A stretch of 64,000 nucleotides of DNA from CAYOUV01 sp964407265 (GCA_964407265.1 CAYOUV010000002.1:55987-119986); one strand, 5' to 3'; shown: positions 24,937 through 34,118, numbered from the stretch's first letter. Notes: generated by a model not told the origin, from the sequence alone. Numbers and translations are program-made.

Positions 24937-26127
24937 CTAGGCTTGGATCAGGACCAAATCCGCCTGCGGCGCTCCCAGATACTGTGCACCGTTTTCCGTT
25001 ATTAACACGTCTTCTTCCAGGCCCACATAGCCGTAACCGGGTAAAGCCAGTCCCGGTTCGATGGTAAAGACATTGCCCGATTCCACCAGTTGATCGGGAG
25101 ACTCGCCGTAGCGCTCCCAAGGCGGACCGAGCAACGCGCCGCCGTCGTGCGCCACGCGCCCCAACTGGTGGCCGGTGGCATATTTGTATTCCTCAAAGCC
25201 TGCACCGGTCACCACAGCCCGCGCAGTCGCATCTATCTGTTTGCCGGGCAGGCCGGGTTTGAGCGCCGCACGTGCAGCCTCGATTGCCTGGCGGATAACT
25301 TCGAATCCGTGTTGCACTTCAGGGGGAGCCTGCATCTCACCAGGACGCAGCACATAAGCCAGGCGCTGGATATCGGAGCAGTAATCGTCCTGTCGAACAC
25401 CGAAATCGAAGTGTACAAGCTGTCCAGGTTGGATCGTTAATTCAGTTGGACCGCTGTGCCCGACGGGCGATTCCGGTCCGGCATTGACCATCGGGCATTG
25501 TTCAATCTCCCAGGCCGTACCCAGTCCGTGTTGATTTACCAAACCGTGGGCGAATTTCGCTACTTCCAGTTCGGTCTTTCCGACGCGCAAGAAAGCGAAG
25601 ATCTCGGAATAGATCTCAGCCGTGGTTGCGATAGCTTGGCGGATGCGTTCGACCTCGGCAGGGGACTTGCGTCCGCGCAAGGCATTGATCACGGGTTCGG
25701 ACGAGACCAGCCGTTCGGCGTAGGGGCTGCCCTTCAGGTAGCTGGTCAGCATTTCGTACATAGCGTGTGTTAGCCCGTCTGCGTGGACATTGTTATGGGA
25801 AGTGTTGACCGCGATCTGGCGAGGATTGATTTGTCGAATCGTCTCAACCAGTACATGGCTGATACCCGCGTCGTAGCCGATCACCTTGGAATAGACACCC
25901 AGTCGTTCTACTACCTCGGTTTCGTAACGCCCGACGATAGCGATGCGTTCGCCCGAACGGGTCAGCATGAGCGCGCTGGGCCAGGTAAGGTCGCCGAGCC
26001 CAAACAGAAAATCCATTGCCGGGTCGCGCACGCCGGATGTCTCGCGTACAAAGGTTATCCACAGGTCGATTTCTTTTTCTTTCAAAATGTCAATTGCCTG
26101 GGTTGCTTTTTCCTGGATTAAAGTCAT
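24937..26127 (-). CDS. M24 family metallopeptidase (Xaa-Pro aminopeptidase-like)
   Basis: A 396-residue two-domain protein. The N-terminal half is a creatinase-type domain. The C-terminal pita-bread domain shows all five metal ligands: Asp in HFDFG, Asp in CSDIQR, His in TGHQLGR, Glu in FTIEPGL and Glu in GLEEDV. It should remove N-terminal residues before proline, or act on a related C-N bond. Two ATGs are adjacent; the second (26127) has GGAGG six bases upstream, so I prefer it over 26130. No signal peptide is present, so it is cytoplasmic. Substrate specificity cannot be read from sequence alone. Confidence 0.88.
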   Translation of the reverse strand: MTLIQEKATQAIDILKEKEIDLWITFVRETSGVRDPAMDFLFGLGDLTWPSALMLTRSGERIAIVGRYETEVVERLGVYSKVIGYDAGISHVLVETIRQINPRQIAVNTSHNNVHADGLTHAMYEMLTSYLKGSPYAERLVSSEPVINALRGRKSPAEVERIRQAIATTAEIYSEIFAFLRVGKTELEVAKFAHGLVNQHGLGTAWEIEQCPMVNAGPESPVGHSGPTELTIQPGQLVHFDFGVRQDDYCSDIQRLAYVLRPGEMQAPPEVQHGFEVIRQAIEAARAALKPGLPGKQIDATARAVVTGAGFEEYKYATGHQLGRVAHDGGALLGPPWERYGESPDQLVESGNVFTIEPGLALPGYGYVGLEEDVLITENGAQYLGAPQADLVLIQA

Positions 26128-26235
26128 CATCTACCTCCAGTTGGAATTGAATGATATTATTTTAAGATCATACTGGGAATTAAGGTTAGGGCAATTATCG
26201 CCATTTTCGAGGTGGTCTAACCCTGAGATTACCCA

Positions 26236-27513
26236 TTATGTCGTCGGGGAGATCCTTTTTGGCTGTGGATCTCTAACCAGCAAGAGCAGTACGATGACCG
26301 TCAGGAATCCCCCTATTGCCGAGACCAGAAATGTGGCCGGATAACCGGAGCGATCAGCCAGCCAGCCGCCAAAGATCGGGGCCAGAATGGCGGCCGGTGC
26401 GATCAGGGTATTTGACATGCCGATGTAGACCGGGCGCTCTGCTTCTGTGCCGAATTCGACTGTCATGGTCATAGCAATCGTCCAGACAGCCACGTTCGCC
26501 AGGGCGGACAGGACCATTACCAGATAGAACCAACCCAAGCTGGAGGCTTTCCAGGCCAGCAGATTGCCGAATATCGAACCCATGATCCCCACTGTCATGG
26601 TCAATCGATGACTCCAGCGGTCTCCCAGCCAGCCCATGATCGGATTGGCGAAAATATTGGTGATGGTCATCGTGGCGGCCATGATCCCGGCGGTGATGTC
26701 GTCCATGCCAAAGAACTGTACAGCATAAATGATATAAAATGCAAAGCCCATGTTGGCAATTTGGACAGTCAAGCGAGAAAGCAGGAACCAGCGGAAATTG
26801 GGATCGCGCCGAAAGATGCTCCGCGTGCCCTTCCAGAAAGGCGCCTTTTTTGCAGGGATAACTTTGGCAAGGTCTTCTGGTTCGCGCGTCCTGGAAAGGA
26901 ATATCCACGAGACGGCCATCGCGCCACAGGTGAGCAGAAAAAGCAGACTGAAATCAATTCTATCCGAGGTACTGGCAAGCAAAAAGCCGGCTGCAATGGA
27001 ACCGACGCTTAAAAGCGCGTTGGCTGCGGCAGCCTGGCTGCCAAAAAATGTCCCGCGCAGTTCTCCGGGGATGATTTTGGCGATCATGCTTGTCCAGGGG
27101 TTGGCTGTCACGCCGCCCCCCAATCCCTGCCAGGCCAGCATCAGAAAGGTCAGGATCAGGGCGACCTGCTTGCCCAGCCCTGGTAGGAACCAGGCGATGA
27201 GTGCCAGGCCTAAAAATGGGATGCGTTCGTGGATCGTCAGCAGCAGGACGGTCGGTTTGTAGCGTCGCAAACGTGCAATCCAACCGGCAGTCATCAATTG
27301 CGGTAATTGCCAGCCGACGTTATGCATGGCGGGCACCAAGCCAATCAGCAATGCAGAAGTCGTCATGCGGCTGACAAAGATCGGGATAAACGCCGAAAAA
27401 GAACTAAATCCCAAAGCCAGTCCAAAAAAAGCACCATCAAACAGGTTGACGGTGAAATTGTGACGCAGGTTGGAGCGTACTTCTTGCTCGAGGGGGGGCA
27501 CTGGGGAGAACAC
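26236..27513 (-). CDS. Major facilitator superfamily transporter
   Basis: A 425-residue protein with about 12 hydrophobic helices. It starts with a cytoplasmic RSNLRHNF segment, has an MFS-like loop between the first helices (GWIARLRRYKP), and a second half with GWLGDRWSHR, the conserved motif-A loop after helix 8. No substrate-defining features were seen; a drug or metabolite exporter is the default guess. The start is GTG 27513, without a Shine-Dalgarno site; TAAAAT ends six bases upstream. It is divergent from the TetR gene across about 100 bases, so the TetR operator may also affect it. Confidence 0.85.
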   Translation of the reverse strand: MFSPVPPLEQEVRSNLRHNFTVNLFDGAFFGLALGFSSFSAFIPIFVSRMTTSALLIGLVPAMHNVGWQLPQLMTAGWIARLRRYKPTVLLLTIHERIPFLGLALIAWFLPGLGKQVALILTFLMLAWQGLGGGVTANPWTSMIAKIIPGELRGTFFGSQAAAANALLSVGSIAAGFLLASTSDRIDFSLLFLLTCGAMAVSWIFLSRTREPEDLAKVIPAKKAPFWKGTRSIFRRDPNFRWFLLSRLTVQIANMGFAFYIIYAVQFFGMDDITAGIMAATMTITNIFANPIMGWLGDRWSHRLTMTVGIMGSIFGNLLAWKASSLGWFYLVMVLSALANVAVWTIAMTMTVEFGTEAERPVYIGMSNTLIAPAAILAPIFGGWLADRSGYPATFLVSAIGGFLTVIVLLLLVRDPQPKRISPTT

Positions 27514-27519
27514 GGCAGG

Positions 27520-27525
27520 ATTTTA
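27520..27525 (-). promoter_or_regulatory. -10 element 6 bases before GTG (leaderless)
   Basis: On the minus strand TAAAAT at 27520-27525 is followed by CCTGCC and then the MFS GTG start. Confidence 0.45.
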
Positions 27526-27548
27526 ACCGCTTTCGGAGATTTTGGGGC

Positions 27549-27576
27549 TTGACATTCTCTTCGAATTTGATAGAAT
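27549..27576 (+). promoter_or_regulatory. Promoter of the TetR/export operon
   Basis: Consensus TTGACA (27549-27554) and TAGAAT (27571-27576) with a 16-base spacer, upstream of the tetR gene. Confidence 0.8.
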
Positions 27577-27579
27577 AAA

Positions 27580-27593
27580 AACGAACGTTCGTT
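27580..27593. promoter_or_regulatory. TetR-type operator palindrome
   Basis: AACGAACGTTCGTT is a perfect 14-bp palindrome starting three bases after the -10, so it covers the transcription start. Position and symmetry fit autorepression by the adjacent TetR protein. Confidence 0.7.
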
Positions 27594-27615
27594 CATTTTG
27601 TAGAGTGTATATCGG

Positions 27616-28227
27616 ATGGATACAGAATCATTGAGTAAGGGCGAACGAACACGCCAGGCGATCCAGGATGCCGCTTACCACCTGTTCCTCGAGCAGGGAT
27701 ATTCGGCCAGTTCCATGCGCCAAATTGCCGAAGCCGCCGGCCTGGCTGTGAGCGGGATTTACAACCACTTTGCCAGCAAAGACGAGATATTTGAAGCCAT
27801 CGTCCATGACAAGCATCCCTACAAACAGATTCTGCCGGTGCTCATCGCCGCGCCGGGTGTCACGACGGAGGCGTTCGTCCGTAATGCCGCCCAGGCTCTG
27901 GTGGACGAATTGGGGCGCAGGCCGGATTTTTTGAAATTAATGTTCATCGAGATTGTCGAGTTCAATACCGAACATCTGCCCGGTATTTTCGAGGAAATTC
28001 TCCCGCAGGTCTTGCCGTTAATTCAGCGACTGCAATCCCCCGCAAATTCGATCCGATCGATCCATCCAGCCCTGGTCCTGCGCGCATTTTTGGGGATGTT
28101 TTTTTCCTTCTACATGACCGAAGCCATGCTTGGAGAAACCATGCCGACAGAATTGCGGGAACATGGTTTCGAATCATTTGTCGATATTTTCTTACACGGT
28201 ATTCTTTTACCAGTTGCCGAGGAGTAG
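27616..28227 (+). CDS. TetR family transcriptional regulator
   Basis: A 203-residue regulator. Residues about 10-57 are the TetR helix-turn-helix (MRQIAEAAGLAVSGIYNHFASKDEIFEAI), with the invariant YxHF contact. The remaining helical domain would bind an inducer and form the dimer. It is the first gene of a seven-gene operon running to 33811 and lies just downstream of its probable operator, so it most likely represses its own export operon and is released by an exported compound. The inducer is unknown. The next gene starts two bases after its stop. Confidence 0.9.
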   Translation: MDTESLSKGERTRQAIQDAAYHLFLEQGYSASSMRQIAEAAGLAVSGIYNHFASKDEIFEAIVHDKHPYKQILPVLIAAPGVTTEAFVRNAAQALVDELGRRPDFLKLMFIEIVEFNTEHLPGIFEEILPQVLPLIQRLQSPANSIRSIHPALVLRAFLGMFFSFYMTEAMLGETMPTELREHGFESFVDIFLHGILLPVAEE

Positions 28228-28229
28228 AC

Positions 28230-28898
28230 ATGTTTGAGAAACAGGCACTGCATTATATGTTCCTTGGTTTTCTGCTGGCGGGTGTGCTTGCGCTTGCCAG
28301 GGGAAATGTGCTCACGGGTCAGTTATGGGGCATCGGAACACCGGCCTGGCTGATGCTTGCGATTGCGGTTCCGATTGTGCATCAAATTTTTGTCTGGTTT
28401 GTCTGGCGGGTTGAATTGCATCACCAGCTGTGGACGCGCTGGTTTGGAGAAAAAAGTTTTTTAATCTATGGCGTCGGCTTCATGCTGCTCTTCATCGCCC
28501 GCCCGCTGAGCCTGATCACTCTGGCATTTGCGAACCGCGGGACCCTGCCGCTCAACCCACTTCTGGCTTATCTTTTGGCAGCCTTATTATTGGTCCCGTC
28601 GCTCTCTGCACTGGTATCGGTGGGAAAGTACTTTGGCTTGAAACGTGCTCTGGGCATTGACCACTTTGACCCGGCTTATCGCAAAATCCCATTCATAAGA
28701 CAAGGTATCTTTAAGTACACCTCAAATGGAATGTACAAATTCGCTTTCCTGCTTTTGTGGGCGGTGGGGCTGCTTTTCCTTTCGGAAGCCGCTTTGCTGG
28801 TCGCAGCCTTCAGCCATCTTTACATCTGGGTTCATTATTACTGCACCGAACTGCCGGATATCCGGCGCATTTACGATTCGCCATCCATGGCGGGTTAA
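28230..28898 (+). CDS. Integral membrane protein, phospholipid/isoprenylcysteine methyltransferase-like
   Basis: A 222-residue protein with six or so hydrophobic helices. The C-terminal region, from HLYIWVHYYCTELPDIRRIY, resembles the SAM-binding end of the membrane methyltransferases that modify phosphatidylethanolamine or prenylcysteine (His, aromatic run, acidic-Pro, Tyr). No soluble SAM motif is expected in that family. GAGGAG lies before the ATG and only two bases separate it from tetR. Its place in an export operon suggests it modifies a lipid or the exported molecule. Fold assignment is moderate and activity is inferred. Confidence 0.6.
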   Translation: MFEKQALHYMFLGFLLAGVLALARGNVLTGQLWGIGTPAWLMLAIAVPIVHQIFVWFVWRVELHHQLWTRWFGEKSFLIYGVGFMLLFIARPLSLITLAFANRGTLPLNPLLAYLLAALLLVPSLSALVSVGKYFGLKRALGIDHFDPAYRKIPFIRQGIFKYTSNGMYKFAFLLLWAVGLLFLSEAALLVAAFSHLYIWVHYYCTELPDIRRIYDSPSMAG

Positions 28899-28913
28899 AC
28901 AGTTAGGAGATCT

Positions 28914-30041
28914 ATGAATTCTCGCCTGCTCTCCATTATCCGTAAGGAATTTATCCAGATTACGCGCGACGTGCGTACCATGATCCTGATCCTGATCATC
29001 CCGATCATGCAGCTCTTCCTGCTCGGGTATTCGGCCACGAACGACGTGCGCAACGTGCCGCTGGCAGTCTTCGATCAGAGCCATAGCCCTGAGGCGCGCG
29101 CCTTACTGGACGCCTACCGCGCGGCGGATTATTTTCAAATTGCCTACGATGTCAGTTCGGAAGCGGATATCCGGCAGTTGATCGAGCGTGGACAGGCCCG
29201 GGCTGGGATGATCATCCCGCCTGACTATGCTGCGCGCCTGGCGCAAGGGGACGCCCAGATATCCTTTGTGCTGGATGGCTCCGACCCAACTGTCGCCTCG
29301 ACCGCCTTTTCTGCGGCCAGGTTGATCGGCCAGGACTATGCCACCAATATCCTGCAGGAGCGCATCGCGCGCAGCGGCAAGCCGATCGTCCTCAAGCCGC
29401 CGGTCGAGGTTCGCACACAGGTCTGGTACAACCCGGATCTGGTCAGTTCCTATTTCATGATCCCTGGCGTGATCGGCATGATCCTGTTTTTTATTACATC
29501 TCTTTTGACCGCCACATCCATTGTCCGTGAGCGTGAGCGCGGTACGATCGAGCAGTTGATCGTCACACCTATCCGCTCATGGGAACTGATTGTGGGCAAG
29601 GTGCTGCCTTATGTCATCCTGGCCCTGCTGGACACCCTCGAAGTGCTGGCTATTGGCCACTGGTGGTTTAAGGTTCCCATCCGCGGCGACCTGGGATTGA
29701 TCGTCTTGCTTTCCGGATTGATGTTGCTCTCCGGTCTGGGGATTGGTCTTCTTGCCTCCACCATCGCCAACACCCAACAGGAGGCCATGCTGACGGTCTG
29801 GATGACGCTGCTGCCATCGATCTTCCTCGCTGGCTTCTTCTTCCCAATTGAAGCCATGCCCAAACTTTTACAGTGGGTGTCCTACATCGTCCCGCTGCGC
29901 TATTACCTGGTCATCATCCGTGCGTTGTTGCTCAAGGGTGTTGGATTGGCCTCTATTCAATCAGAAACTATCGCCTTGTTGCTCTTCGGCGTGTTCATTA
30001 TGCTGGCTGCTTCGCTGCGTTTCCGCAAGCGCCTCGATTAA
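28914..30041 (+). CDS. ABC-2 type exporter permease (YbhR/YhiH-like)
   Basis: A 375-residue permease with an N-terminal helix after IIRKEFIQITRDVRTM, a large extracytoplasmic loop (about residues 45-170), and five C-terminal helices. The loop-helix IVRERERGTIEQLIVTPIRSWELIVGK is the hallmark of the ABC-2 family exporters. AGGAG precedes the ATG. In YbhFSR-type exporters two different permeases are usual; only one is in this operon, so it may form a homodimer or use a partner encoded elsewhere. It would work with the HlyD adaptor and the two ATPases downstream. Substrate unknown; drug or organic-compound efflux is likely. Confidence 0.88.
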   Translation: MNSRLLSIIRKEFIQITRDVRTMILILIIPIMQLFLLGYSATNDVRNVPLAVFDQSHSPEARALLDAYRAADYFQIAYDVSSEADIRQLIERGQARAGMIIPPDYAARLAQGDAQISFVLDGSDPTVASTAFSAARLIGQDYATNILQERIARSGKPIVLKPPVEVRTQVWYNPDLVSSYFMIPGVIGMILFFITSLLTATSIVRERERGTIEQLIVTPIRSWELIVGKVLPYVILALLDTLEVLAIGHWWFKVPIRGDLGLIVLLSGLMLLSGLGIGLLASTIANTQQEAMLTVWMTLLPSIFLAGFFFPIEAMPKLLQWVSYIVPLRYYLVIIRALLLKGVGLASIQSETIALLLFGVFIMLAASLRFRKRLD

Positions 30042-30059
30042 CTTTCAAGGAGTTTCCTC

Positions 30060-31400
30060 ATGGCACACAAACGTCCTCCTGTTTCTGTTATCCTCCTGGT
30101 GGTGGCGGTCCTGGCCGTGTCTGCCTGGTACGTGGTGATCACTCAGCAGCAGAAAGCTGGTGATGGAACACTGACCGCTTCCGGGACGGTCGAAGCTGTC
30201 AACGTGATCATCTCCCCCGAACTGGGCGGGAAAGTCGCTGAAGTTTTCGTGGATGAAGGCGATATGGTCCAGGCCGGGGGCCAACTCTTCCGCTTGGACG
30301 ATTCCCTGCTCCAGGCACAGCGTGAAGTTGCCGCTGCGGGCTTGGATTCTGCTCATGCCAGCTTGCGCACGGCGCAGGCTGCGGTCGATGCAGCGCAGGC
30401 CCAGTACGAGTTGACCCTCAAGGCGGCGCTGGCTGAGGAACAGGCTGGCCGCACCGCTGATTGGCGTCAATCCAAACCGACCGAATTTGATCAGCCGACC
30501 TGGTTCTTTGATAAACCTGAACTGATCGCCGCTGCTCAGGCGGAAATCCAGGCTGCGCAGGACGCACTGACAAAGGCACAAGAAAAACTGACCTTTGTCG
30601 AGCAGAAATCGTCCAGCGGCGATTTCCTGATGGCCGAGAAAGACCTGGCCAAACGGCGCCAGGCTTTCGAGGTGGCCAAAGAAGTACTCGACCGTACCAA
30701 TGGTGCTGACCAGGACTTGCGTGATTCGGCCCAGACAGCCTACGACGAAGCCAAAGCTGATTTGCAGGATGCCCAAAAAGCCTACGATGATGCCCTGACT
30801 ACCGATGGAAGCACCGATATCCTGACCGCTCGTGCCGACGTGACCATCGCCCAGGAGCGCCTTGACACCGCCCGTGACAAACTGGATGCCTTGCAAACTG
30901 GTGCCCAGTCCCCGCGGGTAACGACAGCTGAAAAAGCTGTCGCCCAGGCCGAGGCCGGCCTGGCGCAGGTGCAAACAGCCATCAAGCAGGCTGAGGCGCA
31001 ACTGGCTCTGATCGATACGCAGCTTGCCAAGCTGACAGTACCTGCCCCGGCCGACGGCGTGGTGCTGACCCGCAGCGTCCAGCCCGGCGAAGTTCTCTCG
31101 CCCGGCAGCCAGGCCTTTATTCTGGTACGTCTCGATGATTTGACCATTACTGTCTATGTCCCTGAAGATCGTTACGGTGAGATCAGCCTGGGCCAGTCTG
31201 CCGATGTGAGCGTCGACTCGTTTCCTGGTATGACCTTCCATACGACGGTGGTTTACATCTCAGATCAAGCTGAATTCACTCCGCGCAACGTCCAGACCGT
31301 GGAAGGTCGCAGTTCAACCGTTTACGCCATCAAGCTAAAAGTGGACGATCCATCCGGCAAGCTCAAAGCTGGCATGCCGGCAGATGTGACTTTTAAGTAA
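30060..31400 (+). CDS. HlyD/membrane-fusion family adaptor of an ABC exporter
   Basis: A 446-residue protein with an N-terminal signal anchor (about residues 10-28). A lipoyl/barrel half-motif follows (ASGTVEAVNVIISPELGGKV), then a long Ala/Gln-rich alpha-helical hairpin (about 85-310, e.g. AQAEIQAAQDALTKAQEKL). The second barrel half is TVPAPADGVVLTRSVQPGEVL. This is the YbhG type of periplasmic adaptor. The hairpin is unusually long for a bacterium whose envelope may have a single membrane. AAGGAG is nine bases before the ATG. It sits between the permease and the accessory enzyme, matching an export complex. Confidence 0.88.
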   Translation: MAHKRPPVSVILLVVAVLAVSAWYVVITQQQKAGDGTLTASGTVEAVNVIISPELGGKVAEVFVDEGDMVQAGGQLFRLDDSLLQAQREVAAAGLDSAHASLRTAQAAVDAAQAQYELTLKAALAEEQAGRTADWRQSKPTEFDQPTWFFDKPELIAAAQAEIQAAQDALTKAQEKLTFVEQKSSSGDFLMAEKDLAKRRQAFEVAKEVLDRTNGADQDLRDSAQTAYDEAKADLQDAQKAYDDALTTDGSTDILTARADVTIAQERLDTARDKLDALQTGAQSPRVTTAEKAVAQAEAGLAQVQTAIKQAEAQLALIDTQLAKLTVPAPADGVVLTRSVQPGEVLSPGSQAFILVRLDDLTITVYVPEDRYGEISLGQSADVSVDSFPGMTFHTTVVYISDQAEFTPRNVQTVEGRSSTVYAIKLKVDDPSGKLKAGMPADVTFK

Positions 31401-31402
31401 GC

Positions 31403-31915
31403 TTGTTTTATCGATTGGCTGGTTTGATGAACAAAGAACACTTAATTTGGTGCGATTTGATCCGGCCGGTGCAAAGGATGCACCGTCGGCTGTATGCCTC
31501 AGGACGAACGACGATCCTGGGTAAGATCGTTTTGCTGCTGACTACCACCGGACGGAAGACTGGCCAGCCGCGGGTCACACCACTCCAGTTTTCAGAGAGC
31601 GATGGCAAATTTATCGTCACCTCCTCTCGCGGCCAGCGCGCGGATTGGTTTCGTAATATCCTGGCTGATCCGCAGGTACGAGTCCAGGTGGATCAGCGGC
31701 AATTCTCTGCGCGAGCCAAGCCGGTCACTGAACCGGTGGCGATCGCCGATTATCTGCAGGGCTGGCAAAAGCGCCATCCACGCATGGTTGGGGCGATGAT
31801 GCACTTGCATCGTCTGCCCTCCAAACCGACGCGCCTTCAACTGGAAGACCTGTCGCGTTCGCTGGCGATGGTCATCCTGCATCCTGTGTCGCAAAATGGA
31901 AGTTCTCGTGAATGA
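31403..31915 (+). CDS. F420-type nitroreductase family (DDN-like) protein
   Basis: A 170-residue protein with the deazaflavin-dependent nitroreductase signature: LLTTTGRKTGQPRVTPL, followed by the beta-strand FIVTSSRGQRADWFRNILADPQVRVQV. Family members bind F420 or related cofactors in a split-barrel and reduce quinones or nitro compounds; some bind flavin or haem instead. The start may be TTG 31403 or ATG 31427, neither with a clear ribosome site. Its stop overlaps the following ATPase start by 20 bases. Its presence inside the exporter operon suggests detoxification of the exported compound, which is inference. Confidence 0.8.
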   Translation: MFYRLAGLMNKEHLIWCDLIRPVQRMHRRLYASGRTTILGKIVLLLTTTGRKTGQPRVTPLQFSESDGKFIVTSSRGQRADWFRNILADPQVRVQVDQRQFSARAKPVTEPVAIADYLQGWQKRHPRMVGAMMHLHRLPSKPTRLQLEDLSRSLAMVILHPVSQNGSSRE

Positions 31916-32900
31916 CAGTATCCTGATCCAGGCAACGAACTTAGAAAAGCACTTTGGCGAAGTCCGCGCTGTGGACGGAATTGAATTACACGTCAAGGCG
32001 GGCGAGATCTACGGTTTGGTCGGCTCTGACGGCGCCGGAAAGACGACTACCATGCGTCTATTGGTCGGCGCGTTCCGGCCGGACGCAGGACAGGTAAGCG
32101 TTTGCGGCTACGATATGTCCCACCAGGTCGAAGACGGGCGGGCGCAGCTTGGTTATCTTTCGCAGCGTTTTTCGCTTTATGAAGACCTGACTGTTTTGGA
32201 AAATATCCGCTTTTTTGCCGAAGCGCGCGGTCTGTCTGCCAGGGAATGGTATCCCCGCTGCATGGAGATCCTGGCATTTGTCGGATTGGATGCTTTCAAA
32301 GACCGTCTTTCCGGTCAGCTTTCCGGCGGCATGAAGCAGAAACTGGGCTTGGCTTCGGCGCTGGTCTCACGTCCACGCGTGCTACTGCTCGATGAGCCGA
32401 CCACCGGGGTGGACCCGGTCACGCGTCAGGATTTCTGGCAGTTGCTGATCCAGCTGATTAATACGACCGGCCAGCAAAACGGAGGCGTAGCCGTCATCCT
32501 TTCCACGCCTTACATGGATGAGGCCGCCCGCTGCAGCCGGGTGGGATTTATGCGCGCCGGCCAGATTATCGCAGAAGGAACACCCGCACAGTTACGCGAT
32601 ACGCTTGCAGATCGCATCGTTGAGTTGCGCGGCCAGCCGGTCGGATTGCTCCGCCGGATCGCCGCCCAGGACGCTGACGTGGAAGACGTGCAAGCCTTCG
32701 GGGATCGTCTGCACCTGCGGATACGGGAGGGGCGGACCGCAGCGGCAGTCAGGCACCTGCAAAAGAGGGTCCCGGCTGCGGGCGGTGAGCTGACGGCGGT
32801 GCGCCCGATCCAGACAACACTGGAAGATGTCTTCATCGCCCTGCTGGAGAACAAAGAAACCGATTCTGAAGGAATGCAATCCATGAATGGAGTCCCGTAA
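31896..32900 (+). CDS. ABC transporter ATPase, first of a pair (YbhF N-half-like)
   Basis: A 334-residue ATPase with Walker A GSDGAGKTTT near residue 45, signature LSGGMKQKLGLA near 145, and Walker B LLLDEPTTGVDP near 165. The C-terminal 100 residues form an accessory domain common in ABC-2 drug exporters. The start overlaps the previous gene by 20 bases, and a GTG at 31908 is an alternative. In YbhF two such ATPases are fused; here they are separate adjacent genes that presumably heterodimerise to energise the upstream permease. Confidence 0.88.
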   Translation: MEVLVNDSILIQATNLEKHFGEVRAVDGIELHVKAGEIYGLVGSDGAGKTTTMRLLVGAFRPDAGQVSVCGYDMSHQVEDGRAQLGYLSQRFSLYEDLTVLENIRFFAEARGLSAREWYPRCMEILAFVGLDAFKDRLSGQLSGGMKQKLGLASALVSRPRVLLLDEPTTGVDPVTRQDFWQLLIQLINTTGQQNGGVAVILSTPYMDEAARCSRVGFMRAGQIIAEGTPAQLRDTLADRIVELRGQPVGLLRRIAAQDADVEDVQAFGDRLHLRIREGRTAAAVRHLQKRVPAAGGELTAVRPIQTTLEDVFIALLENKETDSEGMQSMNGVP

Positions 32901-33811
32901 TGACCGAACCGGTTGTGTTGGTTGAAGGTTTGACCCGCAAATTTGGTGACTTCATTGCCGTGGATCACGTCTCATTTGAAGTCTACCCCGGAGAGGTGGT
33001 CGGCTATCTTGGCCCGAATGGTTCGGGAAAGACGACCACCATCCGTATGCTGCTCGGTTTGTTGGAACCGAGCGATGGAAAGGCAAGTGTACTGGGTTAC
33101 GATGCCTTCAGCCAATCGGAAGAGGTTCGTGCAAGGTCCGGGTATATGTCGCAGAAATTTGCGCTTTACGATGATCTGACGGTTTGGGAAAATCTGTCAT
33201 TTTACGGTGGTGTGTATGGCATCACCGAGCGGGCGCGCATCACTGAGACCCTGGAATTGGTCGGGTTGAAAGGCCACGATCGCGAACTGACCCGCAACCT
33301 GTCTGCGGGCTGGCGGCAGCGTCTGGCGCTGGCGATTGCCCTGGTCCACCGACCACGGCTGTTATTCCTGGATGAGCCGACCAGCGGCGTGGATCCAGCA
33401 GCCCGGCGCGTCTTCTGGGATTTGATCTATGAACTGGCCGGGCAGGGCGTTACAGTATTTGTCACTACCCATTACATGGACGAGGCGGAATACTGCGAGC
33501 GCGTCGGTATCATGCGCGCAGGAAAACTGTTGGCTATCGACACTCCCGAAGCCTTGAAAGCGGGAACCATCCCTGGAGCGGTCTGGGAAGTGTATGCCTC
33601 CCCTCTACAGATGGCATTGGATAATTGCGCTGATTGCAAAGGGATTCTGCGCGTTGGGTTGTCTGGGGATCATTTACGCTTGATCACTGAACAGGGTTTG
33701 AACGCCCGACAGGTCGAGCGCAAGCTGAAAGACATCGGATTGACAGTCCAGGCAGTTCAGAAGGGTGAGCCAACCCTGGAAGATGTGTTTTTATCGCTGG
33801 CCAGAGGATAA
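32900..33811 (+). CDS. ABC transporter ATPase, second of a pair (YbhF C-half-like)
   Basis: A 303-residue ATPase with Walker A GPNGSGKTTT near residue 40, Walker B LLFLDEPTSGVDP near 158 and a catalytic His in VTTHYMDEAE. Its signature is LSAGWRQRLALA rather than LSGGQ. This departure is typical of the second half of YbhF-like fused proteins and suggests an asymmetric pair with the preceding ATPase. The start overlaps its predecessor's last base. It is the final gene of the operon and is followed by a strong terminator. Confidence 0.88.
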   Translation: MTEPVVLVEGLTRKFGDFIAVDHVSFEVYPGEVVGYLGPNGSGKTTTIRMLLGLLEPSDGKASVLGYDAFSQSEEVRARSGYMSQKFALYDDLTVWENLSFYGGVYGITERARITETLELVGLKGHDRELTRNLSAGWRQRLALAIALVHRPRLLFLDEPTSGVDPAARRVFWDLIYELAGQGVTVFVTTHYMDEAEYCERVGIMRAGKLLAIDTPEALKAGTIPGAVWEVYASPLQMALDNCADCKGILRVGLSGDHLRLITEQGLNARQVERKLKDIGLTVQAVQKGEPTLEDVFLSLARG

Positions 33812-33813
33812 GC

Positions 33814-33850
33814 AAGAGCCGCGCATTTCAAACGCGCGGCTCTTTTTTTG
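33814..33850 (+). terminator. Intrinsic terminator of the export operon
   Basis: A perfect 11-bp stem (AAGAGCCGCGC at 33814-33824 with 33834-33844), 9-base loop, then TTTTTG. It directly follows the second ATPase gene. Confidence 0.9.
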
Positions 33851-33863
33851 AGCAGCAGTGGTC

Positions 33864-34073
33864 TTACTGCTGTTGGATTGGCTCAAGCGGGATAACGACC
33901 GCCATGATCAGGTAGGCGATCAGGATGCCGGGGCCGGTCATGAAGAAGGCCAGCAGGAACAGCAGGCGCACAACGGTGGGGTCAATCGTAAGGTAATCGC
34001 CCAGTCCGGAACATACACCCGCAAGCATCTGGTTCGAGCCACTGCGGTACAATTGTCTGTAGTTTGTATTCAT
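33864..34073 (-). CDS. PspC domain protein
   Basis: A 69-residue one-helix protein. After LYRSGSNQMLAGVCSGLGDYLTIDPTVVRLLFLL, the canonical PspC motif, comes a hydrophobic helix with a short tail. PspC proteins sense envelope stress in other bacteria; single-domain versions like this are common and of unknown function. I start at ATG 34073, which has AAGGAG eight bases upstream, rather than 29 codons earlier. It converges on the export operon terminator and is divergent from the DUF6504-like gene. Confidence 0.85.
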   Translation of the reverse strand: MNTNYRQLYRSGSNQMLAGVCSGLGDYLTIDPTVVRLLFLLAFFMTGPGILIAYLIMAVVIPLEPIQQQ

Positions 34074-34118
34074 GATTAATCTCCTTGTTCGTTTTCTATC
34101 TCTACCTACGCAAGGATT

